This document shows, one piece after another, positions 1 through 7,732 of a stretch of DNA of 64,000 bases (positions within the stretch are counted from its first letter, which is position 1; every line of letters begins with the position of its first letter). The stretch covers positions 1 through 64,000 of the forward strand of contig CANASS010000002.1 in NCBI GenBank assembly GCA_947364395.1, read 5' to 3'. Under the pieces are notes generated by a model. That model ran no database searches, was not told the DNA's origin, and saw only the letters and a program-made list of their open reading frames with translations. The translations under genes and the position numbers were made by a program. Origin of the DNA: an uncultured bacterium (GTDB lineage Bacteria > Bacillota > Clostridia > Oscillospirales > Oscillospiraceae).

Positions 1-15
1 GCCGAGCGCTTTGCT

Positions 16-44
16 AATATACCAGACCCCACGCCCTTTGTCAA
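16..44 (-). promoter_or_regulatory. Sigma-A type promoter pointing off the left edge
   Basis: On the minus strand a perfect -35 TTGACA (44..39) and a -10 TATATT (21..16) are separated by 17 bases. Transcription would start near base 9 and leave the window, so the gene it serves is not visible. The strength of the match suggests a highly expressed gene or RNA operon, which is inference. Confidence 0.7.
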
Positions 45-126
45 CACCTTTTTTCGCATTTTTTCAGACTTTTTTCAGAGCTTCTCCCGGACCACAAAAT
101 ATTGCATCCGGCGGCCCTCCCCACCA

Positions 127-1056
127 CTATTTATTCTGACCCGGCGGGAGGGCGGCCGTCAGCAGGGCCAGCCCCAGGCAGCCCAGGCAGAGCAGTTCCC
201 GGGGCAGGCGCTCTAATACCCCGGTAAGGGCCAGCGCCAGCGCGGCCAGAGCCGCCAGGGCGGGCTGACGCTCTTCCCCCCAGCACCGGGCCAGCAGACT
301 GGCCAGGGTCAGGTCGGACAGCAGCCACAGGGCGGAGATCAGCCCTTCCAGCCGTGCGCTGTCCCCTAGAAGGCCCGCCGCCGTGAAAAAGGGGGCGTCC
401 AGCCTAGCCGCCGTGTGGGGGTGGAGCAGTCCCGCCGTCAGCAGGGCCAGCCCGGCGGAGGCCGCCCCCAGCGCCCCCAGCCACACCAGCCCCCGGCTGT
501 CCTGCCGCTGTCCGGCCTCTACCTTATATAGCTGGGGCAGGACAAACAGCCCGGTGGACATGGTCAGCCCCCCGGCGGCCAGGGACTCCTTCCAGCTGCC
601 CCCGGGAACCATGGCCCAGCCCCAGTCCATCCGGGGCAGTCCCAGCAGAAAGACGGCCCCCGCCGTCGCCAGCAGGGCCAGCCAGAAGATCTCCGCCGCC
701 CGGAAGAAAGCCGCCGCCTTTCCCCAGCCCATCCAGGCCAGGGGGAGGGCCAGCAGAACCAGCAGCCAGCCCATGGGCCCCTCCTTTCCCGCGGCCTGCT
801 GGATGCGCCCGGCCGTCCGGCTGAGCACATCCGCCATGAGCACCGCCGCCCACCCGGCGTACAGGATTCTCAAGGCGGGGTGGAGGGGGCTCCAGCCCAC
901 CCGCCGGAGCAGAAACCAGCCCACAGCGGCACCCAGCGCCGCCGACAGCAGCAGCCACCGCCAGTCCGCCCGCCCAGCGGCGGCGGCCCCCGCCGACAGC
1001 CCGCCGGTGAGCACCGCCACCCACAGCTGCCGGGGGGACAGCTTTTCACAGTTCAT
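127..1056 (-). CDS. gerAB: Spore germination permease, GerAB family
   Basis: Probable membrane subunit of a GerA-type germinant receptor in the spore inner membrane. In this family the B subunit, related to amino-acid permeases, takes part in germinant sensing. The 309-residue product is almost entirely hydrophobic, with about nine or ten helix-length segments separated by short polar loops. The start at 1056 (MNCEKLSPRQLW) is chosen because its ATG overlaps the gerAC stop in an ATGA, which implies translational coupling. A longer reading frame upstream has a G/P/R-rich composition unlike a membrane protein. It is shorter than the usual 350-370 residues. Third gene of an A-C-B operon. The family call rests on context and hydropathy more than on strong motifs. 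Confidence 0.75.
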   Translation of the reverse strand: MNCEKLSPRQLWVAVLTGGLSAGAAAAGRADWRWLLLSAALGAAVGWFLLRRVGWSPLHPALRILYAGWAAVLMADVLSRTAGRIQQAAGKEGPMGWLLVLLALPLAWMGWGKAAAFFRAAEIFWLALLATAGAVFLLGLPRMDWGWAMVPGGSWKESLAAGGLTMSTGLFVLPQLYKVEAGQRQDSRGLVWLGALGAASAGLALLTAGLLHPHTAARLDAPFFTAAGLLGDSARLEGLISALWLLSDLTLASLLARCWGEERQPALAALAALALALTGVLERLPRELLCLGCLGLALLTAALPPGQNK

Positions 1057-1610
1057 CCCGCAGACCTCCATTCTTCCCAGTCGATGAGGGTGGGACCTTC
1101 TCCGGCCAGCAGGGGGAGGGTCAGGGGCCCGTCCCCCTCCAGCCTGGCCAGGGCCTCCGCCGCCGTGGGGGCCTTTTGGCCCTGCCGGGCCAGCAGGTCC
1201 AGCCCCGAAGCCGGGTCGGCGCAGCGGCCCAGCAGAGCCCCGGCTCCCTCCTCCGCCAGCCACAGGGTGGCGGAGGCCCCCAGCTCCCGGTTGCGCAGGA
1301 CGGACAGCAGGATTGTTTCCAGATCCACATCCCGCCCAACTATAATATAGGAAACGCTGGTGAGCGACAGCTCTTCCTCCCCGGACCAGGGCAGTCCGGC
1401 CAGGGCCGCGTCAAAGTCCGCTCCGGCGCACCGCCCCCCGCCCGGCTCCTCCTGGTCCTCTCCGCCGCACACCGCCGTCAGCAGGACGGGGCCCTGGCCG
1501 TCCACCCCCAGCACCCGCACCAGGGCCAGCCCCTCGGGCTCCTTGGGGGCGGGCCGCCACCCCGCCAGCGCCACCGCCCCGCACAGGGCCAGTACCAGCC
1601 ATTTCTTCAC
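1053..1610 (-). CDS. gerAC: Short GerAC-like germinant receptor subunit
   Basis: C subunit of the GerA-type receptor, normally a lipoprotein of 350-400 residues with three domains. This product has only 185 residues and corresponds to the N-terminal domain, including the stretch LTSVSYIIVGRDVDLETILL. It starts with GTG, and that codon overlaps the gerAA stop (GTGA). Its own stop overlaps gerAB, so the short length is not an obvious frameshift at the 3' end. The N-terminus is a short hydrophobic signal (MKKWLVLALCGAVALAGW) without a canonical lipobox. The only cysteine there is at residue 10, in the hydrophobic core. Whether the protein can be lipidated or functional is unclear. Confidence 0.75.
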   Translation of the reverse strand: MKKWLVLALCGAVALAGWRPAPKEPEGLALVRVLGVDGQGPVLLTAVCGGEDQEEPGGGRCAGADFDAALAGLPWSGEEELSLTSVSYIIVGRDVDLETILLSVLRNRELGASATLWLAEEGAGALLGRCADPASGLDLLARQGQKAPTAAEALARLEGDGPLTLPLLAGEGPTLIDWEEWRSAG

Positions 1611-3127
1611 CCCTGATTCCTCCTGTTCTCCGTATTGAGATAGTCCGGCCTGGTTTTCACCTCGGGCAGGGGCTCCCGGAGCACCACGTGGCCCTCCCGC
1701 TGTTTCCCGGCGTTGGAGGCGAAGGGAGTGAGGTAGGCCACCCCGAAGGTCTCCAGCTGCGCCAGCCGGTACACCAGCGCCGTCCCCGCCAGCGCCAGTC
1801 CGGTCAGTCCCAGAATCCCCCCGGAGATGGTGAGGAGGAACCGCCAGATGCGCAGGGCCCCGGCAAAATCCTGGCTGGGGGCGGTGTAGCCGGCGATTCC
1901 GGCCACGGCCACCACCACCAGCACGGCGGGGGACACCAGCTTGGCCTCCACCGCCGCGGAGCCCACCACCAGCCCCCCCAGGATGGACACGGTCTGGCCG
2001 ATGGAGGAGGGCAGGCGCAGCCCCGCCTCCTGGAGCACCTCAAAGGCCAGCAGCATCACCAGCACCTCGGTGAGGGTGGAGAAGGGCACGTCGGCCTTGG
2101 CGGCGATAATGGACAGGGTGAGCTTTACCGGGATGAGCTCCGGGTTGAACAGCACCGCCGCCGCGTACAGCCCCGGCAGGAACAGGGTGATGAGCATGCA
2201 CACGTAGCGCAGCACGGACAGCGCCCCGGCCACCGCCCAGCTGGTGCTCCTGTCCTGGCCGGTGCGGAAGAAGCTGTCCAGGGTGGCGGGGAAGAGCCAG
2301 CCCATGGGCATGCCGTCCACCATGACCCCCACCCGGCCCTCGGCCAGCCCGGTGCAGAAGCGGTCGGGCCGCTCGGTGTAGGCGGTGAGGGGAAAGGCGG
2401 TGCGGCTCTCGTCGGTGACGTACTGCTCCAGGCTGCCCGTCATCAGCAGCGTGTCGATGTCGATGCCCTCCAGCCGTTTTTTCACCCTGTCCGCCAGGGC
2501 GGGGTCGGCGATACCCTCCACATATAATATATCCACCGGGGTGAGGGACTGCCGCCCCACCACCTGCTCCTCAATTTTCAGCTCAGGGGCCCGGAACCGC
2601 CGCCGGACCAGGGAGGTGTTGGTGCGCAGGGACTCCACGAAGGAGTCCCTGGCCCCCTTCACGTCGGGCTCGTTCTCCGGGCTGGAGACGGACCGCTTCT
2701 CCTCCGTCCCCGCCGACAGGGTGAGCGCCTGTTCTTTCCCCGGGAAAAACAGGGCCACCGACCCGTCGATGAGGTCAAAGATCACCTGGTCGGCGGTGTC
2801 CCGACTCTGGACCACCAGGGAATACAGCCCGCCCTTGCGCATAAGGTCGAAAGCGGCGTCCATGTCGGGGGCGGCCCGCAGGGCCTCGTTCTGGGTGAGG
2901 GGCCGCAGGACGTAGTCGCAGGCCCGCTCGTTGCGCACCTGTCCGGCGATAAAGAGCATTTCCACCTGCCGGGCGGGGTCATTGTTCAGGTAGAGGGTCC
3001 GCCGGTTGAAGTCGGCGCACTTTGTAAACACCCCGGCCACGCTGTCCGCCGTCAGGGGGATGTCGTACCGGGGCTCCCGCCGGGGATGGGGGGGCGGCGT
3101 CTGCTTTTTTGTGCCGAAAATGCCCAT
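1607..3127 (-). CDS. gerAA: Spore germination protein, GerAA family
   Basis: A subunit of the GerA-type germinant receptor. The 506-residue protein has a large soluble N-terminal half (about residues 1-290) followed by a membrane half with about five helices, including PVKLTLSIIAAKADVPFSTL and a glycine-rich stretch around LGGLVVGSAAVEAKLVSPAV, both typical of the family. The start at 3127 is preferred to an upstream ATG at 3154 because AAGGAGG lies at the right distance. It is the first gene of the operon and is translationally coupled to gerAC. Its presence indicates an endospore former. I did not find a convincing sigma-G promoter upstream. Confidence 0.9.
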   Translation of the reverse strand: MGIFGTKKQTPPPHPRREPRYDIPLTADSVAGVFTKCADFNRRTLYLNNDPARQVEMLFIAGQVRNERACDYVLRPLTQNEALRAAPDMDAAFDLMRKGGLYSLVVQSRDTADQVIFDLIDGSVALFFPGKEQALTLSAGTEEKRSVSSPENEPDVKGARDSFVESLRTNTSLVRRRFRAPELKIEEQVVGRQSLTPVDILYVEGIADPALADRVKKRLEGIDIDTLLMTGSLEQYVTDESRTAFPLTAYTERPDRFCTGLAEGRVGVMVDGMPMGWLFPATLDSFFRTGQDRSTSWAVAGALSVLRYVCMLITLFLPGLYAAAVLFNPELIPVKLTLSIIAAKADVPFSTLTEVLVMLLAFEVLQEAGLRLPSSIGQTVSILGGLVVGSAAVEAKLVSPAVLVVVAVAGIAGYTAPSQDFAGALRIWRFLLTISGGILGLTGLALAGTALVYRLAQLETFGVAYLTPFASNAGKQREGHVVLREPLPEVKTRPDYLNTENRRNQG

Positions 3128-3311
3128 GGGATCGCCTCCTTGCTCTGCTGTCATGCCGCGAAGCGGCCAGGCTGCCCGGCCGCTTTCGCATCGTCCTGCT
3201 TTGCAACTAGAACTGTGCGCGTATTTCTATTTAATAAACCAAACTCTCTTGCTGTCCGCTTCTCCGCACTCCCCATTATTTCTTAACAGACGGTAAATTA
3301 TGCGCTCAGCC

Positions 3312-3340
3312 TGTACAACGGGTTTTTTTGATGTTATAAT
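3312..3340 (+). promoter_or_regulatory. Extended -10 promoter for the FAD dehydrogenase
   Basis: TGTTATAAT (3332-3340) matches an extended -10 (TGnTATAAT). A weak -35 (TGTACA, 3312-3317) lies 17 bases upstream. The downstream gene starts at 3394 after a good AAAGGAG site. Confidence 0.55.
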
Positions 3341-3393
3341 ACAGTGTTACATGCTCTTTTCGCGAAGGCGCGTTCAAGAGAAAGGAGTTCCTT

Positions 3394-4800
3394 ATGAACA
3401 CCAATTACGACGTGATGATCCTGGGCACCGGCGAGGCCGGTATCTACGCCGCCTACGAGCTGTCCCTGAAATGCCCCTCCGCCCGTGTGCTGGTGGTGGA
3501 CCAGGGGGCGGACATCTACCGCCGCCAGTGCCCCATTGTGGCGGGGAAGGTGAAAACCTGCATCCAGTGCAAGGTGTGCGGCACCATGTGCGGCTTTGGG
3601 GGCGCGGGGGCCTTCTCCGACGGCAAGTTCAACTTCACCACCGCCTTTGGCGGCTGGCTCACCGACTTTCTGGAGGAAAAGGAGGTCATGGAGCTCATCG
3701 GCTACGTGGACGGGCTGAACGTGAAGCACGGAGCCACCACCGAGGTCTACTCCACCTCCACCCCGGAGGCCAGGGCGCTGGAGCGGGAAGCGCTGAAGTA
3801 CGACCTCCACCTGCTCCAGGCCCAGTGCAAGCACCTGGGCACGGAGAACAATTTAAAAATTCTCACCAGCATCTACGAGGCCATCCGGGACAAGCACACC
3901 TTCCTGTTCGACACCGCAGTGGCCTCCATTGAGGCCGGGGAGGGGGCGTACGCCCTGGTGACGGAGGGCGGCGAGCGGTATACCGCCCCCTACCTCATCG
4001 CGGGCCCGGGCCGGTCGGGGGCGGAGTGGTTCGCCAACCAGTGCAAGGGCCTGGGGCTGGAGCTTTTAAACAACCAGGTGGACATCGGCGTGCGGGTGGA
4101 GCTGCCCGCCACGGTGTTTGAGCACATCACCGACGTGGTGTACGAATCCAAGCTGGTCTACCGCACGAAGCAGTACGGCGACCCGGTGCGCACCTTCTGC
4201 ATGAACCCTTACGGCCACGTGGTGGCGGAGAACGTGGAGGGCATCAACACGGTGAACGGCCACTCCTACTCCGACCCGGCCCTGCGCTCGGAGAACACCA
4301 ACTTCGCCCTGCTTGTCAGCAACCGTTTCACGTCGCCTTTCAACGAGCCCTACCGCTACGGCAAGCACATCGCGTCCCTGTCCAACATGCTGGCGGGGGG
4401 CGTGCTGGTCCAGCGGTTCGGTGACCTGGTGGGGGGCCGCCGGACCAACGACCACCGCATGTCCAAATCCTTCGTCCGGCCCACCCTGACGGCGGCGGTG
4501 CCGGGGGACCTGTCCCTGGCCCTGCCCAAGCGCCAGCTGGACGACATCATCGAGATGATCTACGCCCTGGACAAGCTGGCCCCGGGCACCGCCAACTACG
4601 ACACCCTGCTCTACGGCGCGGAGGTGAAGTTCTACTCCGCCCGCATCAAGCTGTCCCACGAGCTGGAGACCGCCCTGCCCGGCTTTTTCGCCGTGGGGGA
4701 CGGGGCGGGGGTGACCCGCGGGCTGGCCCAGGCGGGGGCCTCCGGCGTCAAGGCGGCAAGGGTGGTGGCGGCGCGGCTCAACGGGGGTCTCGGGAAATGA
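3394..4800 (+). CDS. FAD-dependent dehydrogenase (COG2509-like)
   Basis: Soluble flavoprotein of 468 residues. The N-terminus (YDVMILGTGEAGIYAAYEL) is a Rossmann dinucleotide-binding motif GxGxxG. A cysteine-rich loop (CIQCKVCGTMCGFGGAGAFS) follows near residues 51-70. The C-terminus has the second FAD contact (FFAVGDGAGVTRGLAQAGAS), as in two-dinucleotide-binding-fold oxidoreductases. The domain order fits the uncharacterised FAD-dependent dehydrogenase family found in anaerobes. Substrate and electron partner cannot be read from sequence. A coupled downstream gene seems to have been a flavodoxin/FMN-reductase-like protein, now reduced to a stub, which hints at a former redox pair. Confidence 0.8.
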   Translation: MNTNYDVMILGTGEAGIYAAYELSLKCPSARVLVVDQGADIYRRQCPIVAGKVKTCIQCKVCGTMCGFGGAGAFSDGKFNFTTAFGGWLTDFLEEKEVMELIGYVDGLNVKHGATTEVYSTSTPEARALEREALKYDLHLLQAQCKHLGTENNLKILTSIYEAIRDKHTFLFDTAVASIEAGEGAYALVTEGGERYTAPYLIAGPGRSGAEWFANQCKGLGLELLNNQVDIGVRVELPATVFEHITDVVYESKLVYRTKQYGDPVRTFCMNPYGHVVAENVEGINTVNGHSYSDPALRSENTNFALLVSNRFTSPFNEPYRYGKHIASLSNMLAGGVLVQRFGDLVGGRRTNDHRMSKSFVRPTLTAAVPGDLSLALPKRQLDDIIEMIYALDKLAPGTANYDTLLYGAEVKFYSARIKLSHELETALPGFFAVGDGAGVTRGLAQAGASGVKAARVVAARLNGGLGK

Positions 4801-4874
4801 ACGTATTGCTGGTGAATTGCAGCCCTGTGCGGGACGGCGCATCGGCAAAAACCGTAAGAACGGAGGATATTTGA
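4797..4874 (+). pseudogene. N-terminal remnant of a flavodoxin/FMN reductase-like gene
   Basis: The ATG overlaps the dehydrogenase stop (ATGA) and opens a 25-codon frame beginning MNVLLVNCSPVRDGASAKTV before TGA. This closely resembles the first strand and phosphate loop (VLLVNGSPRxxGNTA) of NADPH-dependent FMN reductases and multimeric flavodoxins. The rest of such a domain (about 150-200 residues) is missing, and the next gene starts two bases later. I read this as the leftover of a deletion. A functional short peptide is possible but less likely. Confidence 0.6.
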
Positions 4875-4876
4875 CC

Positions 4877-5512
4877 ATGGAGATCGAACGCGTCAACGGC
4901 TATGACGACCCCCGGTTCCCCCGGGAGGTGCTGAACCAGCACGGGGCCTTCCTGGCGGACGGCGTGCCCTGGGCCTTCCGGGTGGTGTCGGACCGTGGGG
5001 CGGTGGTGACAGCCGCCCAGCCCATCACACCGGAGGTCCTGGCGGAAATGGCGGAGGACTTCCGCTTCTACGCCGAGCACATCACCGACTTTTATGACGA
5101 AGCCGGAACGCTGCTGCTGTCCCTGCCCCCAGTGGAGCGGCGGCAGGTGGATATTGATTCCTTGCAGCCTTCCCAGTTCTCGGTGGACGAGGACAAGTGC
5201 GCTGCGGTGGACGGCTTCCTCCACACCGCCGCCGACCTGGTGATCCCGGTGACGGAGCTGGCGGACGGGACGCTGTGTACCATGGATGGACACACCCGGC
5301 TCTATACCGCATGGCGCAAGGGCATACGGCAGGCCATGGTGTTCCGCGCCGCCGACCAGGATATGGGGGCTCGGATCGCGGACTTTGCGGCGGAGGCCCG
5401 GAAACGGGGCGTTTTCCACGTCCGGGACATGGCCCTCCTTTCCCACGAGGAGCAGGAGGAAAAGTGGATCGGCTGGTGCCGGGCGTATTTTGCCCAAAAG
5501 GCGGCTCAATAG
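4877..5512 (+). CDS. Small ParB/Srx-like domain protein of unknown function
   Basis: A 211-residue soluble protein. The start at 4877 is chosen for its GGAGGATATTTGACC spacing; an in-frame ATG at 4817 runs through the preceding stub. Residues about 90-150 contain LQPSQFSVDEDKCAAVDGFL, then VIPVTELADGTLCTMDGHTR. The layout (position-x-QF, a variable loop, then DGHTR) resembles the ParB N-terminal fold, where a similar Gly-Glu/His-x-Arg loop binds nucleotide. No DNA-binding domain follows. Proteins of this type are common but uncharacterised in Clostridia. The fold assignment is inference. Confidence 0.55.
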   Translation: MEIERVNGYDDPRFPREVLNQHGAFLADGVPWAFRVVSDRGAVVTAAQPITPEVLAEMAEDFRFYAEHITDFYDEAGTLLLSLPPVERRQVDIDSLQPSQFSVDEDKCAAVDGFLHTAADLVIPVTELADGTLCTMDGHTRLYTAWRKGIRQAMVFRAADQDMGARIADFAAEARKRGVFHVRDMALLSHEEQEEKWIGWCRAYFAQKAAQ

Positions 5513-5629
5513 TCTGACCCAATCGGCCTCAAATGCCATCCAGCTTATTTGTCCAGTTTTATGCCCTGGAAAAGTTACAGAACTACAACGGCCCTTTGGG
5601 GGGCCGCAGCCCTGAATCCCCGCTGTTCC

Positions 5630-5665
5630 AAAGTTTTCAACAAGTTCCACACAGATTTCCACAAT
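5630..5665 (+). repeat. Array of three DnaA-box-like motifs (array 1)
   Basis: TTTTCAACA, GTTCCACAC and TTTCCACAA follow each other within 36 bases, all in one orientation. The same three-motif layout recurs at 10030-10058, and TTTCCACA is also the box form in the dnaA-dnaN gap. The array lies in the gap between the ParB-like gene and miaB (5513-5755). Two weaker TTATC motifs follow at about 5712-5727. Confidence 0.5.
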
Positions 5666-5755
5666 CCCTTTTCCCCCTGTTGAGGGTGGCATAGAGGCTG
5701 TCAAGGAAAACTTATCCGGCTTATCTCACAAACTTTCCCATGGAGGTCCAAACAC

Positions 5756-7168
5756 TTGAAACGAACCACACCCGTCATACCCGCTGAGGACATTCAGCGG
5801 CAAAAGGAATACTGCGCTGAACTGCGCGTCCTCAACGCCCAGCGCCCAGCGCCGCCGCTGGCCTATGTGGACACCTACGGCTGCCAGCAGAACGAAGCGG
5901 ACTCCGAGCTTTTGCGGGGGATGCTGTGCGAAATGGGCTATGAGATTGCGGACAGCGAGAAGGGCGCGGACGTGATCGTCATCAACACCTGCGCCATCCG
6001 GGAGCACGCGGAGCAGCGGGTGTTCGGCAACGTGGGGGCCCTGATCCACGGCAAGCGGAAGAACCCGGACCAGATCATCTGCCTGTGCGGCTGCATGGCC
6101 CAGGAGCCCCACGTGGCGGAGCGCCTGCGGCAGTCCTACCGCCATGTGGACCTGGTGTTCGGCCCCCAGGCCCTGTGGCGGTTCCCGGAGTTCCTCCGCC
6201 GGGTGCAGCTGCGCCGGGGCCGGGTGTTTGAGACCCAGCCCGACGACGGGGCCATCGCCGAGGGCCTGCCCGTGCGCCGCTCAGGCAAACTGAAAGCCTG
6301 GGTGTCCATCATGTACGGCTGCAACAACTTCTGCTCCTACTGCATCGTGCCCTACACCCGGGGCCGGGAGCGCAGCCGGGAACCGGAGATTATCCTCTCC
6401 GAGATCCGGGCGCTGGCGGAGGAGGGCTATAAGGACATCACCCTGCTGGGGCAGAACGTGAACTCCTACGGCAAGGACCTGGAGGGCGGCTGGGATTTCC
6501 CCCGCCTGCTGGAGGAGGCCGCCGCCATTCCGGGGGAATTTCTTCTGCGCTTCATGACCTCCCACCCCAAGGACGCCACGGAAAAGCTCTTCGACGTGAT
6601 GGCCCGCTGCGAAAAGGCGGCCCCGGCGATCCACCTGCCCTTCCAGTCCGGCAATACCCGGGTCCTCGCCGCCATGAACCGGCGGTACACCCGGGAACAG
6701 TACCTGGCCAAGGTGGAGGCCCTGCGGGCGCGCATCCCCGGAGTGGTGCTCACCAGCGACGTGATCGTGGGCTTCCCCGGGGAGACCGTCCAGGAGTTTG
6801 AGGACACCTTGTCCCTCATTGAGCAGGTCCGTTTCGACGCTCTGTTCACCTTCATCTACTCTCCCCGGAAGGGCACCCCGGCGGCGGAGCTGCCCGACCC
6901 GCTGACCCGGGAGGAGAAATCCGCCAGCTTTGACCGGCTGGTGGAAGCCCAGAACCGTATTTCCCTGGAAAAGCACCGGGCCTATATCGGCACGGTGCAG
7001 CGCTGCCTCATCGACGGGGCGGGGGAGGACCCCCGGAACAACCTCACCGCCCGGACGGCGGGGGGGCGGCTGGTCCACCTCAGCGGGGACCCAGCCCTCA
7101 TCGGCCGCTTCGCCGACGTTCGGATCACAGACTGCTCCACCTGGGCCCTATTCGGCGAGCTGCCTTGA
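5756..7168 (+). CDS. miaB: tRNA-2-methylthio-N6-dimethylallyladenosine synthase
   Basis: Radical-SAM methylthiotransferase that adds a methylthio group to isopentenyl-A37 of tRNAs reading U-starting codons. It contains two iron-sulfur clusters. The N-terminal UPF0004 domain carries the three cysteines (DTYGCQQNEADSE, NTCAIREHAEQR, CLCGCMAQ). The radical-SAM motif is CNNFCSYC, followed by the family hallmark IVPYTRGRERSR. A C-terminal TRAM domain ends the 470-residue protein, a normal length. The start is TTG at 5756, placed by a GGAGG eight bases upstream; no ATG fits. The partner enzyme miaA lies at 19.9 kb. Confidence 0.95.
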   Translation: MKRTTPVIPAEDIQRQKEYCAELRVLNAQRPAPPLAYVDTYGCQQNEADSELLRGMLCEMGYEIADSEKGADVIVINTCAIREHAEQRVFGNVGALIHGKRKNPDQIICLCGCMAQEPHVAERLRQSYRHVDLVFGPQALWRFPEFLRRVQLRRGRVFETQPDDGAIAEGLPVRRSGKLKAWVSIMYGCNNFCSYCIVPYTRGRERSREPEIILSEIRALAEEGYKDITLLGQNVNSYGKDLEGGWDFPRLLEEAAAIPGEFLLRFMTSHPKDATEKLFDVMARCEKAAPAIHLPFQSGNTRVLAAMNRRYTREQYLAKVEALRARIPGVVLTSDVIVGFPGETVQEFEDTLSLIEQVRFDALFTFIYSPRKGTPAAELPDPLTREEKSASFDRLVEAQNRISLEKHRAYIGTVQRCLIDGAGEDPRNNLTARTAGGRLVHLSGDPALIGRFADVRITDCSTWALFGELP

Positions 7169-7222
7169 CGCTCCCTGTTCCTCACCCGACCCTTTCCAAA
7201 CGCCAATGAAGGAGACTTCCCC

Positions 7223-7732
7223 ATGCCAATGACCCGCCGGGACATCATCCTCAAATGGACTTCTTATCTCACCGTCATGTTTCTGGTGGCGGTGGTCAAC
7301 TACTATGTGCTGGGCCCCCTGCCCATCTCCCTGCCCCTGCTGCTGCCCGTTCTGGCGGTGGCGGGGGGCACGCTGGAGGGAGCCCCCTTCGGCGCCGTCT
7401 ACGGCGCGTCCTGCGGGATGGTAATGTCCTCCCTGGGCTATCTGGGGCCGGGGTGCGTCATCTCTCTGTCCCTGTTCGGGTGGCTGTCCGGCCTCACCAC
7501 CCAATATCTCCTCCGGCGGGACGCCTGGGGGCACCTGATCTGCTCCTTGTTTTCCATTCTGATCTGGGAGGGCTGGACAGTGGGCGTCCGCCTTGTGTCC
7601 CACACCGCCCCCGCCGGGGTGCTGCTGCGGACGGCGGCCCCGGAGCTGCTGTGGACCCTGGCCCTGGCCCTGCCCGTGTACTGGGCGGGCCGGTTCTGCT
7701 GTGTAAATTACGGGAGGATCTACCATGAATAA
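7223..7732 (+). CDS. mreD: Rod shape-determining protein MreD
   Basis: Integral membrane component of the elongation machinery. The 169-residue protein shows about five helices and few charged residues, as expected for MreD (usually 160-180 residues). Sequence conservation in this family is low, so the call rests mainly on hydropathy and on its position directly before penicillin-binding protein 2, with which it overlaps by eight bases. MreB and MreC are not in the window, so the usual mreBCD-pbp2 string appears to be split. Confidence 0.75.
   Translation: MPMTRRDIILKWTSYLTVMFLVAVVNYYVLGPLPISLPLLLPVLAVAGGTLEGAPFGAVYGASCGMVMSSLGYLGPGCVISLSLFGWLSGLTTQYLLRRDAWGHLICSLFSILIWEGWTVGVRLVSHTAPAGVLLRTAAPELLWTLALALPVYWAGRFCCVNYGRIYHE

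Noticed and set aside
2735..2752. TTTCCCCGGGAAAA resembling a Noc-binding site
   Set aside because: It deviates from ATTTCCCGGGAAAT, lies within gerAA coding sequence, and single near-matches are expected by chance in GC-rich DNA.
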